A stretch of 12,892 nucleotides of DNA from an uncultured Acetatifactor sp. (lineage in GTDB: Bacteria; Bacillota; Clostridia; Lachnospirales; Lachnospiraceae), in the NCBI GenBank assembly GCA_910587755.1, contig CAJUNZ010000083.1, positions 1 through 12,892 on the forward strand, in the 5' to 3' direction. The position numbers and the translations under genes are program-made. The notes beneath the pieces are model-generated. The model did no database searches, was not told where the DNA came from, and was given only the letters and a program-made list of their open reading frames with translations. This document shows positions 5,283-12,658 of the stretch, one piece after another. The first letter of the stretch is position 1; the number at the start of each line of letters is the position of its first letter.

Positions 5283-8200
5283 CAGAGGTGCACTCCTTCC
5301 GCCGCATACGCGGCCGCCTCGTCCATGGCTTCCTCCAGGTACGCCACTACCCCGTCCAGGTCCATATCTGAGGAAATGTTATTATTATTGGTTTGCTCTA
5401 TCTTGATCTCGGCGGTGGTATACCGGTTTATGGCCTCCTGCTCCGCAATGTCCCGGAGGTATTTTAAGTCTTCCTGGGTGATGTCCAGGGCGTCGGAAAT
5501 GGCCCCGGTGTCCTCGGAAATGTCCTCTATGCCGCCCCCCATGGTTTCCAGATTCTCCGGACTCCAGCCCCCTGCATAATCCTCCGCTGAGGGAACATCC
5601 CCGGTGCCAAACAGGGAAGAAGGATCAAATTTGGCTATGCTTTCGTCAATCCCTTCACCAAAGGCATAGCCCGCATCCCAGGCCTCCCCATATTCAAAGC
5701 GTCCCAGGTGCAGGCTGGAGGCGTCCAGCGTCGCCATAATTTCCTGGCCCTGGCCGAAAGTTTCATCCACCCAGCCGCTAAGGGAATCACGCCACCCAGA
5801 AACCGCCCCTGCAAGGTTTGAGCCGAAAAGCGTATCAATGGCTGAAGCCAGGGCTTCCAACAAGCCAAGAACACAGTCAACCAGGTCAAAAAACAGCCGG
5901 GCGATTGCTCCTATGGGATCGTTGAACACGTTACCAAAGAAGTTTGCAAAAGCGGCTATGAAATTCCATAGCACCACGAAAATGTCAATTACAAAGTTGA
6001 TCAGTGTGACAAACAGATTCCCGATAAAAGCAGCTGCCACCATGAACACCCCGCAGACAACGCCTGTGGCGGAGATGGACGTCCCTGCGAAATGGTTTAT
6101 TGCCTCCACCGCCGCATAAAACACCGCAATCAGGGCGATAACCGCCAGCACCACGATCATGATGGGGTTCGCGCTCATTACGGCATTCAGGACCGCCTGG
6201 GCCGCGCTCATGGTGCCTGTGGCCGCGGCGCTCAGCATCTGCCACCCGTAATAGACCGCCAAAGCTGCAGCCACGCCGTAAATAATCGGTGACAGCCAGG
6301 ACCAGTTTTCTGCGATCAGTTCCGCCGCGCCCACAAGCAGATTCACAATGTTCAACGCCGCCATGCCCGCCAGGAACAGTGCATCAATCAGCCCGCCTGT
6401 AAAGTCCCATAAAGCCTGAGAATTGGCAATGCGTTCAATGATCGGTCCCGCCGCAGATGCAAGACCGGACAGAGCGGCCGACGCATGGCTGACAAGCTGC
6501 TGGAAAGCGGTGCTGTTGGCAACTTCATTCAGCTTTTCCAGAAGCGGCTGCAGAGCCATCAAGGCGGTATTTTCCAGAGAAGTCCATACCTGCTCAAAAG
6601 TCATGGGCATACTCTCAAATTTAGCGTTGGTCTCATCAGCCGCCGCAAATATGGCTGCCTTTACTATATCCGCAGTGATCTGTCCCTCCGCCGCCATGTC
6701 TTTCAGCTGCCCTTTCGGCACCTCCAGGTAATCCGCAATGGTCTGAATGATGTTTGGAGCCTGCTCGAGAATGCTGTTGTACTCTTCTCCCCTTAGGACT
6801 CCAGAACCCATGGCCTGGGTCAATTGCAGCATGGCTGCATCAATTCCCGACGCTTCCGTCCCGGCAATGGTGAACTGCTTATTGATCTGCTCCATAAAAG
6901 CCACAATCTCTCTGGAGCTGCTGAATGCATCCCCGGCCATCAGTCCCAGCTTTGAGACCGCATCCGCTGTGACTTGATATGCTCCCCTGGACCGTTCCGC
7001 GGAAAGATAGATCATGTTCTGCAGTTCCTGGGTGGTCTGCAGGCCATCATTCATCATATTTAGCCGAGCGGCGGTGGATGCAAGAGTGTCCGACAGTTCC
7101 AGTGCCCCTGTAAGCGTCTGAACCGTCACATAGGCGGCGGCGATAGCACCGATCGTCCGCATCAGTCCGGCGGCTTTCTGAGTTCCCTGTTCAATCTCCC
7201 AGTTCAACCGCCCCTGCTCATCCACGTTGTCCCGGATATGGCGCTCGGTGTTTCCGACAATCTGTGACAGCCGCAAATATGCTTCGTTTGCCCCCTGGAC
7301 ATCCATCTCTTCCACAGCACGATTCATCTGCTCCTGCGCCTGCACCGCCAGGTCAAGCTGTGCCCGGAGCATTTCCAACTCGGCGTTTGCCTCCTCCGTC
7401 CCCATGTTCAAAGGATTGTTCTCAATGGCCTGTATGCGTGTCTGTATCTCTCCCAGACGGTTCTGCATATTAACCATATCCGCGGCCATGTCCGGAGGGA
7501 AAAGACGGCTCTGAGCCGCCCTGGCAGCAATACGGGCCTGAGTCTGGTTCAAGGCATTCAGCATGGCATTTGCGCTGGCAGCCTCCTGTTCAAACCGTTC
7601 CATGCCCGTTCCCGTAAACACCTGCAGGCTGTCCGTATTCCAAGACACGGGGACTTCCACGGGAGGAATATGGGAGAAGGAATCCCTGACCATCCGCTCC
7701 ATACCGCTTATGTTTGCAGACAACTGCAGATAGGCTTCATTAATCTGCCCCAGATCCGCCCCCTGCATGGCCTGGTTCAGGCTCTCCTGCAGACCCAGAG
7801 CCTGATCAAGGGCTCCCCGCAACCGCTCCATTCTGGCACTGGCCTCCTCCGCTCCCATGTCAAGGGGGCTGTTCTGTACCTGGTCAAGCATCTCCTGCAG
7901 AGCCTGGATTCTGACTTCTACCTCCTGGATGTCACCTGCGGCCTGGGGCGGCAGTATCTCCATCCCTGCGGCCCCTCTTGCCACTTCCGCCTGTGTCTCC
8001 TGGAGCCTGCGCAGCATGGCGTTGGCACTGGCAGCCTCCTGTTCAAACCGTTCCATACCCGTGGTGTGAAAGACTTCCGGCCCTGTATAGGACTGCCATC
8101 CAGGCATGGGCGGCGCCCCATTCCCCGCTCCGGCTGCTGGAGACGCGCTCCCGGCCAGGGCTGCCCCAAGCCTGTCTGCCGCCGCGGCGGCCCTGTCAAT

Positions 8201-8362
8201 CTCCTCCCTGGCGCTCTCCAGGGCGCTGGTGTCAATACCAGCATTCATGACCTCCTGCATGCCTTCCATGGCCTGGATTGTCAGGTTTACGGAGGACATA
8301 ATGCTGCTCAGAACCACCGTAAAATAATCATTCAGTTCTATGCCCGTCTGTATGGTTGCCAT
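5282..8362 (-). CDS. xkdO: Tail tape measure protein (XkdO position)
   Basis: This 1026-residue protein sets tail length and is ejected with the DNA. Residues 1-70 are helical and alanine-rich. Residues 97-229 and 248-380 are two coiled-coil-like copies of one segment with a 151-residue period. Residues about 410-610 match the tape-measure N-terminal domain (AARLNMMNDGL, AYQVTADAVSKLGL, QLTQAMGSGVLRGEEYNSIL, QAPNIIQTIADYL). Residues about 655-850 are strongly hydrophobic with several possible membrane helices, as expected for a protein that crosses the host membrane. The C-terminus ends with a TNNNNISSDMD strand and AAEGVHL, seen in related tape measures. ATG 8362 is preceded by GGAGGAG. It lies between the chaperone and the LysM gene, as in all PBSX-like tails. 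No peptidase or lysozyme motif was seen. Confidence 0.95.
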   Translation of the reverse strand: MATIQTGIELNDYFTVVLSSIMSSVNLTIQAMEGMQEVMNAGIDTSALESAREEIDRAAAAADRLGAALAGSASPAAGAGNGAPPMPGWQSYTGPEVFHTTGMERFEQEAASANAMLRRLQETQAEVARGAAGMEILPPQAAGDIQEVEVRIQALQEMLDQVQNSPLDMGAEEASARMERLRGALDQALGLQESLNQAMQGADLGQINEAYLQLSANISGMERMVRDSFSHIPPVEVPVSWNTDSLQVFTGTGMERFEQEAASANAMLNALNQTQARIAARAAQSRLFPPDMAADMVNMQNRLGEIQTRIQAIENNPLNMGTEEANAELEMLRAQLDLAVQAQEQMNRAVEEMDVQGANEAYLRLSQIVGNTERHIRDNVDEQGRLNWEIEQGTQKAAGLMRTIGAIAAAYVTVQTLTGALELSDTLASTAARLNMMNDGLQTTQELQNMIYLSAERSRGAYQVTADAVSKLGLMAGDAFSSSREIVAFMEQINKQFTIAGTEASGIDAAMLQLTQAMGSGVLRGEEYNSILEQAPNIIQTIADYLEVPKGQLKDMAAEGQITADIVKAAIFAAADETNAKFESMPMTFEQVWTSLENTALMALQPLLEKLNEVANSTAFQQLVSHASAALSGLASAAGPIIERIANSQALWDFTGGLIDALFLAGMAALNIVNLLVGAAELIAENWSWLSPIIYGVAAALAVYYGWQMLSAAATGTMSAAQAVLNAVMSANPIMIVVLAVIALIAVFYAAVEAINHFAGTSISATGVVCGVFMVAAAFIGNLFVTLINFVIDIFVVLWNFIAAFANFFGNVFNDPIGAIARLFFDLVDCVLGLLEALASAIDTLFGSNLAGAVSGWRDSLSGWVDETFGQGQEIMATLDASSLHLGRFEYGEAWDAGYAFGEGIDESIAKFDPSSLFGTGDVPSAEDYAGGWSPENLETMGGGIEDISEDTGAISDALDITQEDLKYLRDIAEQEAINRYTTAEIKIEQTNNNNISSDMDLDGVVAYLEEAMDEAAAYAAEGVHL
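7223..7621 (-). repeat. Tape-measure internal repeat, second copy (residues 248-380)
   Basis: This copy includes the identical GMERFEQEAASANAML (253-268) and ends with AYLRLSQIVGNTERHIRD. Outside the 16-residue identical block the copies have diverged but stay in register, which points to an in-frame duplication that has been kept for some time. Confidence 0.85.
7676..8074 (-). repeat. Tape-measure internal repeat, first copy (residues 97-229)
   Basis: This copy includes GMERFEQEAASANAML (102-117) and ends with AYLQLSANISGMERMVRD. It aligns without gaps to the second copy at an offset of 151 residues (453 nt). At DNA level 29 consecutive bases (8028-8056) are identical to 7575-7603. Confidence 0.85.
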
Positions 8363-8421
8363 GAACGTCTCCTCCCCACGTTAAATCTTGTCTTTATGCC
8401 GCCTCTGTCCGGCTGACGCCT

Positions 8422-8619
8422 CTATGATTTCCGGCCGGCCACCCTCTTCACTTCTGCCGCCCTTTTCCTGTCGGCTTTCACTTTGATCAGCACCGCCGCA
8501 GTGACCACGGCCTTCTCCCCCTCATCCAGTTCCAGGAACTCATGGGGCCATTTGTGGAACTTATGCAGGCAGTAGTAAGCCAAGTTGGCTTCCAGATCCC
8601 CGCCGTTGATCAGTTTTTT
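8422..8619 (-). CDS. -1 frameshift extension of the tail assembly chaperone (XkdN-T product)
   Basis: In the -1 frame relative to XkdN, the DNA is open from the slippery site to TAG 8424-8422. It adds 63 residues that begin LINGGDLEANLAYYCLHKFH and end with a basic tail (AAEVKRVAGRKS). The frame has no ATG and no ribosome binding site at usable spacing before a GTG/TTG, and an upstream TAA (8634-8632) confines it, so it is unlikely to be made alone. Read through the A AAA AAC site it gives a fusion of about 206 residues. This corresponds to the G-T arrangement known from lambda and many long-tailed phages, where a minority fusion product binds tail tube subunits and the tape measure during assembly. 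It occupies the gap between XkdN and the tape measure gene. The remaining 8363-8421 holds only the tape-measure ribosome binding site. Confidence 0.85.
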   Translation of the reverse strand, partial: KKLINGGDLEANLAYYCLHKFHKWPHEFLELDEGEKAVVTAAVLIKVKADRKRAAEVKRVAGRKS

Positions 8620-9041
8620 ACTTCTTCCACCTTATCGGCAAAGGATACGTCGAATCCCTGGAATTTCTGCACCCAGGCCGCAAGCGCATTGTACTCTCCC
8701 GGATCGTCCACCATGGCCAGCAGCAGATCCCCAGGATCTGTCACCCCGTAGGAGTCCTGCAGCTGTTCGTCATACAGGTCCGGCACCACCACCGATTTCA
8801 CAATCATAGCCTGGATATACCGGGCTGATCGCACCCGGGACCGGAACATGCCCGGTCTGCCTGCCACAGGCACTTCCATCGTATTGTCCTCCCTGAGCTC
8901 CTCATTCTCCTTAGATGTAATATGGCGGAATTCCCACGCAAGGGGGCTGCCGTCCTCACCCAAAAGGGACTTTGTGGGCGCATACATCTCATTCTTTCTC
9001 TCAATCTTGTTGTCCTTCATAAACCTGCTGAATTTAGACAT
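8610..9041 (-). CDS. xkdN: XkdN-like tail assembly chaperone, zero-frame product
   Basis: This 143-residue protein lies between the tail tube and the tape measure, the fixed place for the tail assembly chaperone. Family pattern: short basic N-terminus (FSRFMKDNKIERKNE), the W-E-FRHITSKENEELR segment near residues 36-50, then helical SARYIQAMIVKSVVVPDL and the motif LQDSYGVTDPGDLLLAMVDD before YNALAAWVQKFQGF. Such proteins act in the cytoplasm, keeping the tape measure soluble while tube subunits assemble around it; they are not in the finished particle. ATG 9041 has AGGAGAAGG close upstream. The last three codons form a -1 slippery site, giving a second, longer product. The 60-nt gap to the tube gene (9042-9101) holds nothing else that I can see. 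Confidence 0.92.
   Translation of the reverse strand: MSKFSRFMKDNKIERKNEMYAPTKSLLGEDGSPLAWEFRHITSKENEELREDNTMEVPVAGRPGMFRSRVRSARYIQAMIVKSVVVPDLYDEQLQDSYGVTDPGDLLLAMVDDPGEYNALAAWVQKFQGFDVSFADKVEEVKN
8613..8619 (-). promoter_or_regulatory. Programmed -1 frameshift heptamer A AAA AAC
   Basis: In the XkdN frame the codons are GTA AAA AAC TGA, so A_AAA_AAC is a canonical X XXY YYZ site ending immediately at the stop codon. An SD-like AAGGTGG (8633-8627) lies 7 nt upstream. A 5-bp stem AAGCC-AACTT-GGCTT (8591-8577) lies about 21 nt downstream. Either might help, but both are at unusual distances. Confidence 0.85.
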
Positions 9042-9101
9042 TTTCCTTCTCCTCTCTGTTTTTAAACTGACCGGCAGGACCGCTTCTATAAAATCTCTTC
9101 G

Positions 9102-9572
9102 TCAAGAACCCTCAAGGACCCTGAATTTCTCCGGCATATCCCAGCTCTCAAAGGTGCCGGAAAGCTCCTCGTCCAGAAGGTCTTCCCCTGCCTTGAACTT
9201 TGCCAGGGTATAGCTGTCGCACAGGCAGTTCCTGTGGATAATGGTCTGCCTCCCTACGCTGCTTCCGGGGTCCTCAACGCTCACCTGGATCTCAAAATAC
9301 TGCATCACCCCGGTTTTCTGGTACTTGTCCCCCATCTCCCTGATGACGGACTGATTATAGTGGGCAGTGCCCTTCCAGGTTCCCTTCCCGCCCGCGGCCT
9401 TGTGCCCCATGCCCACCACTCCCAGGATGGGAACTTCCTTTATCGTCACATCCCATTTGCTTTCAAAATCGGTCATGCTCATAAACTTATAGCGCCGCCC
9501 GTCAATGGTGATGTAGCACTCCGCAAGACTTCCATATATAGCGTCCTGAGCGCTCATGACTGTCTCCTGCAT
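9102..9572 (-). CDS. xkdM: Tail tube protein (XkdM/YqbM, DUF2001)
   Basis: This 156-residue protein has the XkdM tube pattern: MSAQDAIYGSLAECYITIDG, then RRYKFMSMTDFESKWD, the glycine-rich GVVGMGHKAAGGKGTWKGTA near 51-70, a NQSVIREMGDKY helix, and a C-terminal TIIHRNCLCDSYTLAKFKAG followed by SGTFESWDMPEKF. It polymerises as hexameric rings inside the sheath to form the DNA conduit (family knowledge). AGGAGG lies 6 nt before ATG 9572, which settles the start over the internal ATG at residue 6. It stands directly after the sheath gene. The 82-nt gap between them (9573-9654) contains the ribosome binding site and no hairpin that I would call a terminator. Confidence 0.93.
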   Translation of the reverse strand: MQETVMSAQDAIYGSLAECYITIDGRRYKFMSMTDFESKWDVTIKEVPILGVVGMGHKAAGGKGTWKGTAHYNQSVIREMGDKYQKTGVMQYFEIQVSVEDPGSSVGRQTIIHRNCLCDSYTLAKFKAGEDLLDEELSGTFESWDMPEKFRVLEGS

Positions 9573-9654
9573 ATATGTCCTCCTCTCTGATTTTTACGTC
9601 CGCATATTCTCTTCCAAATATCGTTACCCTTTCAGGCTTTTCCCAAAACGGATT

Positions 9655-10965
9655 TCAAGCCACGGTCACTGACATGTACAGCTGCCCCATGGCGTTCGTC
9701 ACAGTGATACGGTCCGACACCACCACCGATTTCTTTGTGTCTCCCTGCTCCACTACTATGTCGGAGTCCGAAAATCCCTCTATGGCCTGGATCTGCGCCA
9801 GACGGCGGTGGTGGGCCACAATATCGGACCACAGGGACACGCGCCCTGCCCCATTGTTGGGCACTGTTCCCAGATACTTTGTGCTGAAAAGCACCGCGAT
9901 ATCGTTCCCGATCTGATCAATCACCCTGACTGTCTGATTGCTTTTAAAGACGTCCCCCTGGGTGTCGGTGACTGTGGTCATGGTATTGATGTCATCCAGC
10001 ACCCGGATATCCGAACCGGCCAGGTGGAAGATGAACTCTCCTGCCTCCAGGGCTTCCTTCAGCCGACTCTGGGTGTAGGCCGTGTCCACGGCAAAATCCC
10101 CGTCATACTTCCTGTTCTGGCAGCTTTTGTTCACGGCACAGCCAGCGGAGGCTCCCGTCACCCAGTACACAAGGCCCGTTCCGTTCCATCCCTCATCCAA
10201 TGTCTGATTCTTGACGCTGATAATTCCATAGTGGTCAGCTTCCGCGTAATTGTGCAGTACCAGCTGGAATTTTACCCCCATCTCGTCCCGAAGCCTTTTA
10301 CAGAAAGCGGCATACAGTGCCTTGGTGGTGCTGTCGGACACCGGAACCCCCATGGTGTTAAAGGAGTATGCCTCGATCCTGTCCAGGTATTTTTGATGAT
10401 CCGTGCCCGTCACTTCTCCGTTCTCCCCGCCCGACAGGGGAAGCCCCGCGGAAGCCTCCAGCTCAGCCTCCGGTTTCCAATTCACATATTGGTTCGCTGT
10501 AAGGTCCGCCGCCTGCGCTGCCCTCTGTTCCTCAACCACCTCCGTACCCAGGAGAGTTTTGACAATAAAACCACCTTCTCTGTCGGCGTCGGCCTGCACC
10601 ACGATCCGCAGGTCATTCCCCCTGGTGCCGGGGTACCGCGCCTGCGCAAGGGCATTTTCCGCTTTTTTACCGCTGCTGTTTAATCTGTAGGCGTATAGCG
10701 TCCGGGCATTCAAGAACAGATCCCGGAGTCCTTTCAGCCTGGGACTGGTGTACTCATACCCGAAAATCTCCCTGCTCCTTTTCTGGAAATCTTCCCCGGA
10801 CACTTCAAAAACCTCCCCGGGAATCCCCCAGTCAAGCTCCAGGGGCATGGCTGCAATGCCCCTGTCAGACAGGCCTGCATTGGCCGAAGATGCCGAGACA
10901 AAGTTGATGTATGTCCCCGGCAGCACCTTGTTCTGGACCGTAAAGGTCCCTCCACCCAAACTCAT
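9655..10965 (-). CDS. xkdK: Contractile tail sheath protein (XkdK/YqbK)
   Basis: This 436-residue sheath protein's subunits surround the tube and shorten at infection. Evidence: the N-terminal GGTFTVQNKVLPGTYINFVS and GIAAMPLELDWGIPGEVFEV, an insertion-domain region with ARYPGTRGNDLRIVVQADAD near 108-127, and the conserved C-terminal half (EFIFHLAGSDIRVLDDINTM, VIDQIGNDIAVLF, NNGAGRVSLWSDIVAHHRRL, then DIVVEQGDTKKSVVVSDRIT). The C-terminal beta strand region (MGQLYMSVTVA) supports the sheath handshake mesh known for the family. ATG 10965 starts 3 nt after the upstream TAA, with GGTGG 8 nt before it. Its presence establishes a contractile rather than siphovirus tail. The length is typical and it is intact. 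Confidence 0.96.
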   Translation of the reverse strand: MSLGGGTFTVQNKVLPGTYINFVSASSANAGLSDRGIAAMPLELDWGIPGEVFEVSGEDFQKRSREIFGYEYTSPRLKGLRDLFLNARTLYAYRLNSSGKKAENALAQARYPGTRGNDLRIVVQADADREGGFIVKTLLGTEVVEEQRAAQAADLTANQYVNWKPEAELEASAGLPLSGGENGEVTGTDHQKYLDRIEAYSFNTMGVPVSDSTTKALYAAFCKRLRDEMGVKFQLVLHNYAEADHYGIISVKNQTLDEGWNGTGLVYWVTGASAGCAVNKSCQNRKYDGDFAVDTAYTQSRLKEALEAGEFIFHLAGSDIRVLDDINTMTTVTDTQGDVFKSNQTVRVIDQIGNDIAVLFSTKYLGTVPNNGAGRVSLWSDIVAHHRRLAQIQAIEGFSDSDIVVEQGDTKKSVVVSDRITVTNAMGQLYMSVTVA

Positions 10966-10968
10966 TCC

Positions 10969-11283
10969 TTATACCACCTTACCTTTCATGTAGCTGCCAA
11001 TCAGGCCGTCCGCCTCTTCAACAGTGTACTGCCTGCCCTTCTCAAGCAGAGCTTCCGCCAGGTCCCTGCAGCCGCGGTACCGCTTTGACGCGAGAAGTTC
11101 TTCCCTGTCAAATCTGGCCGCTTTTTCTCCGGATAGCATATCCTGGGATGTCTCTTCCTCTCTGCTGACCTGGATTTCCGGGCTGTTCTGCCCCGGTTCC
11201 TGTTCCTTCCTGTGAGCATGGTTCTTCTTTGGTTCTCTTTCTTTCATGTCCGCCTGATTTTGCTCCTGTTCTTGTCCCTTCAT
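10969..11283 (-). CDS. Small charged protein with three 12-residue N-terminal repeats, unknown function
   Basis: I do not recognise a named family. The 104 residues fall into two parts. Residues 1-36 are three 12-residue units beginning MKGQEQEQN, MKEREPKKN and RKEQEPGQN, very hydrophilic and surely disordered. Residues 57-104 look folded and helical (FDREELLASKRYRGCRDLAE, then EKGRQYTVEEADGLIGSYMK). The C-terminal part, ending in a short basic GKV tail, resembles small proteins I recall between the tail-terminator and sheath genes of clostridial prophages. By position it may act in tail completion or sheath assembly, but that is inference. ATG 11283 lies one base after the preceding TGA, and GGAAGGGGG lies 5 nt upstream, so translation follows closely from the neighbour. 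Confidence 0.85.
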   Translation of the reverse strand: MKGQEQEQNQADMKEREPKKNHAHRKEQEPGQNSPEIQVSREEETSQDMLSGEKAARFDREELLASKRYRGCRDLAEALLEKGRQYTVEEADGLIGSYMKGKVV

Positions 11284-11284
11284 G

Positions 11285-11716
11285 TCAGCCCCCTTCCTTC
11301 ACTTCTGTCCGGGATGTCATCTCTCCCATGGACTGTTCCTCCCCTTCCCGGCGGAGTATGCAGTCATAGTTGACAAAAAAGTTCAGTCTCCCGTCCACCA
11401 CCTTGTACCTCCTGCGGGTTCCCCTGCAGCTTCCCCCTTCCAGGGCGATCTGCTCCAGGCAGGCAAACATCCGCTCCGCCGTATTATAGCACTCTCTGTT
11501 TGGCTCTTTTTCCGATTCCGGGAAATACTGGATGCAGAACTGGTTTATTCTGGTGTATCTGGGCCCCCGAAGAAGCCCTCCCGCCGGCTCCAGGGCCTGG
11601 ATAAAAAAGCAGGGCTCCTCCAGGCCCTGGCTGACCTCCTCCATGTGAATCCTGTACCGATCCCCAAACTCCTCATAAAGGGCGGCGCTGACTGCCTCAA
11701 TGATGGTGTTGATCAT
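11285..11716 (-). CDS. Tail terminator-like protein (XkdJ position)
   Basis: This 143-residue protein starts MINTIIEAVSAALYEEFGDR. It has a central EPCFFIQALEP and NQFCIQYFP, and a C-terminal YKVVDGRLNFFVNYDCILRR. This is the pattern of the phage tail terminator family found before the sheath gene in PBSX-like phages (DUF6838 as I recall). Such proteins form the ring that stops tail polymerisation and joins the tail to the head. The ATG overlaps the previous stop (ATGA), and GGAGG lies 10 nt upstream, a loose spacing that fits coupled translation. The length is typical. Family assignment rests on residue pattern and position. Confidence 0.8.
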   Translation of the reverse strand: MINTIIEAVSAALYEEFGDRYRIHMEEVSQGLEEPCFFIQALEPAGGLLRGPRYTRINQFCIQYFPESEKEPNRECYNTAERMFACLEQIALEGGSCRGTRRRYKVVDGRLNFFVNYDCILRREGEEQSMGEMTSRTEVKEGG

Positions 11717-12273
11717 CTCATGTGTTCCTCCAGAAAGCGCTTCATTTTCTGCTCCAGGATTTCAGGGGCGGCCCGTTCCAGTTCCTGCGCCGACATTGTC
11801 ATTATAAACTTTCCTTTGGCCCATCCGTTCTTCAGGCGCTTTCCCAGGGCCGGAACATACCTTCCGGGCTCCTGTCTGTGGCCGTATTCCACATAGGAAG
11901 CATATTCCACAGCATTGATAACTTCAATGGTGTATAAGCCGCCCTCTTTTCTGATCTCCCCTATGGTCCAGCCCCTCCTCAGTGTCCCGCCTTTATAATG
12001 GGTCCAGTAACGCTGATAGATTTCGGCTTCCCGGCTCAGGAATTTTCGTTTCTTCCCCCTTGCACCTGTGACTTCCACGGTTGTCTTCCTGTTGTCGTCA
12101 ATATCCTTGGGAGGCACCCCCACAGGGGTGCGCTCCACAACCTTAGCCAGCAGTCTGGCGGCAAGCTCCCGGGCACACGCCTCCATAAACCCGTCATAAC
12201 TCTCCTGCAGCTTTTCCAGAGACTTCTGAAACTCTTTCAAGCCTCTAAAATCAAACCTTCCCATACTTCCCAC
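11713..12273 (-). CDS. HK97 gp10-like neck/tail completion protein (XkdI position)
   Basis: This 186-residue protein has the gp10-like form: an N-terminal FRGLKEFQKSLEKLQE helix, then ELAARLLAKVVERTPVG. The family's usual Arg/Gly core follows (TLRRGWTIGEI at about 95-105, NAVEYASYVEYGHRQEPGRY at about 119-138) and a C-terminal helix. The YASYVEYGH motif is the best single mark of the family. In HK97-like and PBSX-like phages it is encoded between head closure and tail terminator and probably acts at the neck. GTG 12273 is supported by AGGTGG 7 nt upstream; the in-frame ATG 12264 is possible with a poorer site. A loop of about 25 residues around 55-80 (DDNRKTTVEVTGARGKKRKF) is unusually basic. 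Confidence 0.87.
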   Translation of the reverse strand: MGSMGRFDFRGLKEFQKSLEKLQESYDGFMEACARELAARLLAKVVERTPVGVPPKDIDDNRKTTVEVTGARGKKRKFLSREAEIYQRYWTHYKGGTLRRGWTIGEIRKEGGLYTIEVINAVEYASYVEYGHRQEPGRYVPALGKRLKNGWAKGKFIMTMSAQELERAAPEILEQKMKRFLEEHMR

Positions 12274-12274
12274 G

Positions 12275-12658
12275 TTATGCCCACCTTTCAGACAGCTCCA
12301 GGAGGATTTCCTGGTGTGTGGGGTACACTGCCGGGATTCCGCTGCAGGTGTACTCCCTGGTCACACCGTCCTGGGTCACTGTAATTTTTGACCCCGCGCG
12401 CACTGTCACGTCAGGGGACAGGAAGAGTTTTACCGCCTGGGCGGTTCCGGCGGCCGTGTCCGTCTGCTGTACTGCCTTCAGTGTCTCAAAGGACAGCCTG
12501 CAGGGGATGTCCTGCAGCACCTCCACATCATCTTCCGTGGAAAGCCTCGTCTTCTCGTCCCTCACCTGCCGCCGCTCCGTCATCACGGCCAATCCTGTAT
12601 ACAGGGCCTCCTGGGCCCTCCTAGCCGCCCTGAGAGCCTCCTCCAGCGCATTTACCAT
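12275..12658 (-). CDS. Head closure / minor capsid-type protein (XkdH position)
   Basis: This 127-residue protein has a helical first part (ALEEALRAARRAQEALYTGL) and then a small beta-barrel pattern: LQDIPCRLSF, AQAVKLFLSPDVTVRAGSKI, TVTQDGVTREYTCSGIPAVY and a final THQEILLELSERWA. This resembles stopper/head-closure proteins of the SPP1 gp16 type, which sit under the adaptor ring and retain DNA; the family name is inferred from pattern and position. ATG 12658 has GGAGG 5 nt upstream and overlaps the preceding stop by 7 nt (ATGGTAA). It ends 1 nt before the next gene's GTG. Confidence 0.8.
   Translation of the reverse strand: MVNALEEALRAARRAQEALYTGLAVMTERRQVRDEKTRLSTEDDVEVLQDIPCRLSFETLKAVQQTDTAAGTAQAVKLFLSPDVTVRAGSKITVTQDGVTREYTCSGIPAVYPTHQEILLELSERWA

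Noticed and set aside
7670..8416. 248-codon plus-strand frame opposite the tape measure gene
   Set aside because: It is a shadow of the alanine/glutamate-rich repeat region and contains nothing recognisable.
9808..10683. 291-codon open frame on the plus strand
   Set aside because: It lies wholly inside the sheath gene on the other strand, has no ribosome binding site or family resemblance, and is best explained by the base composition of the real gene.
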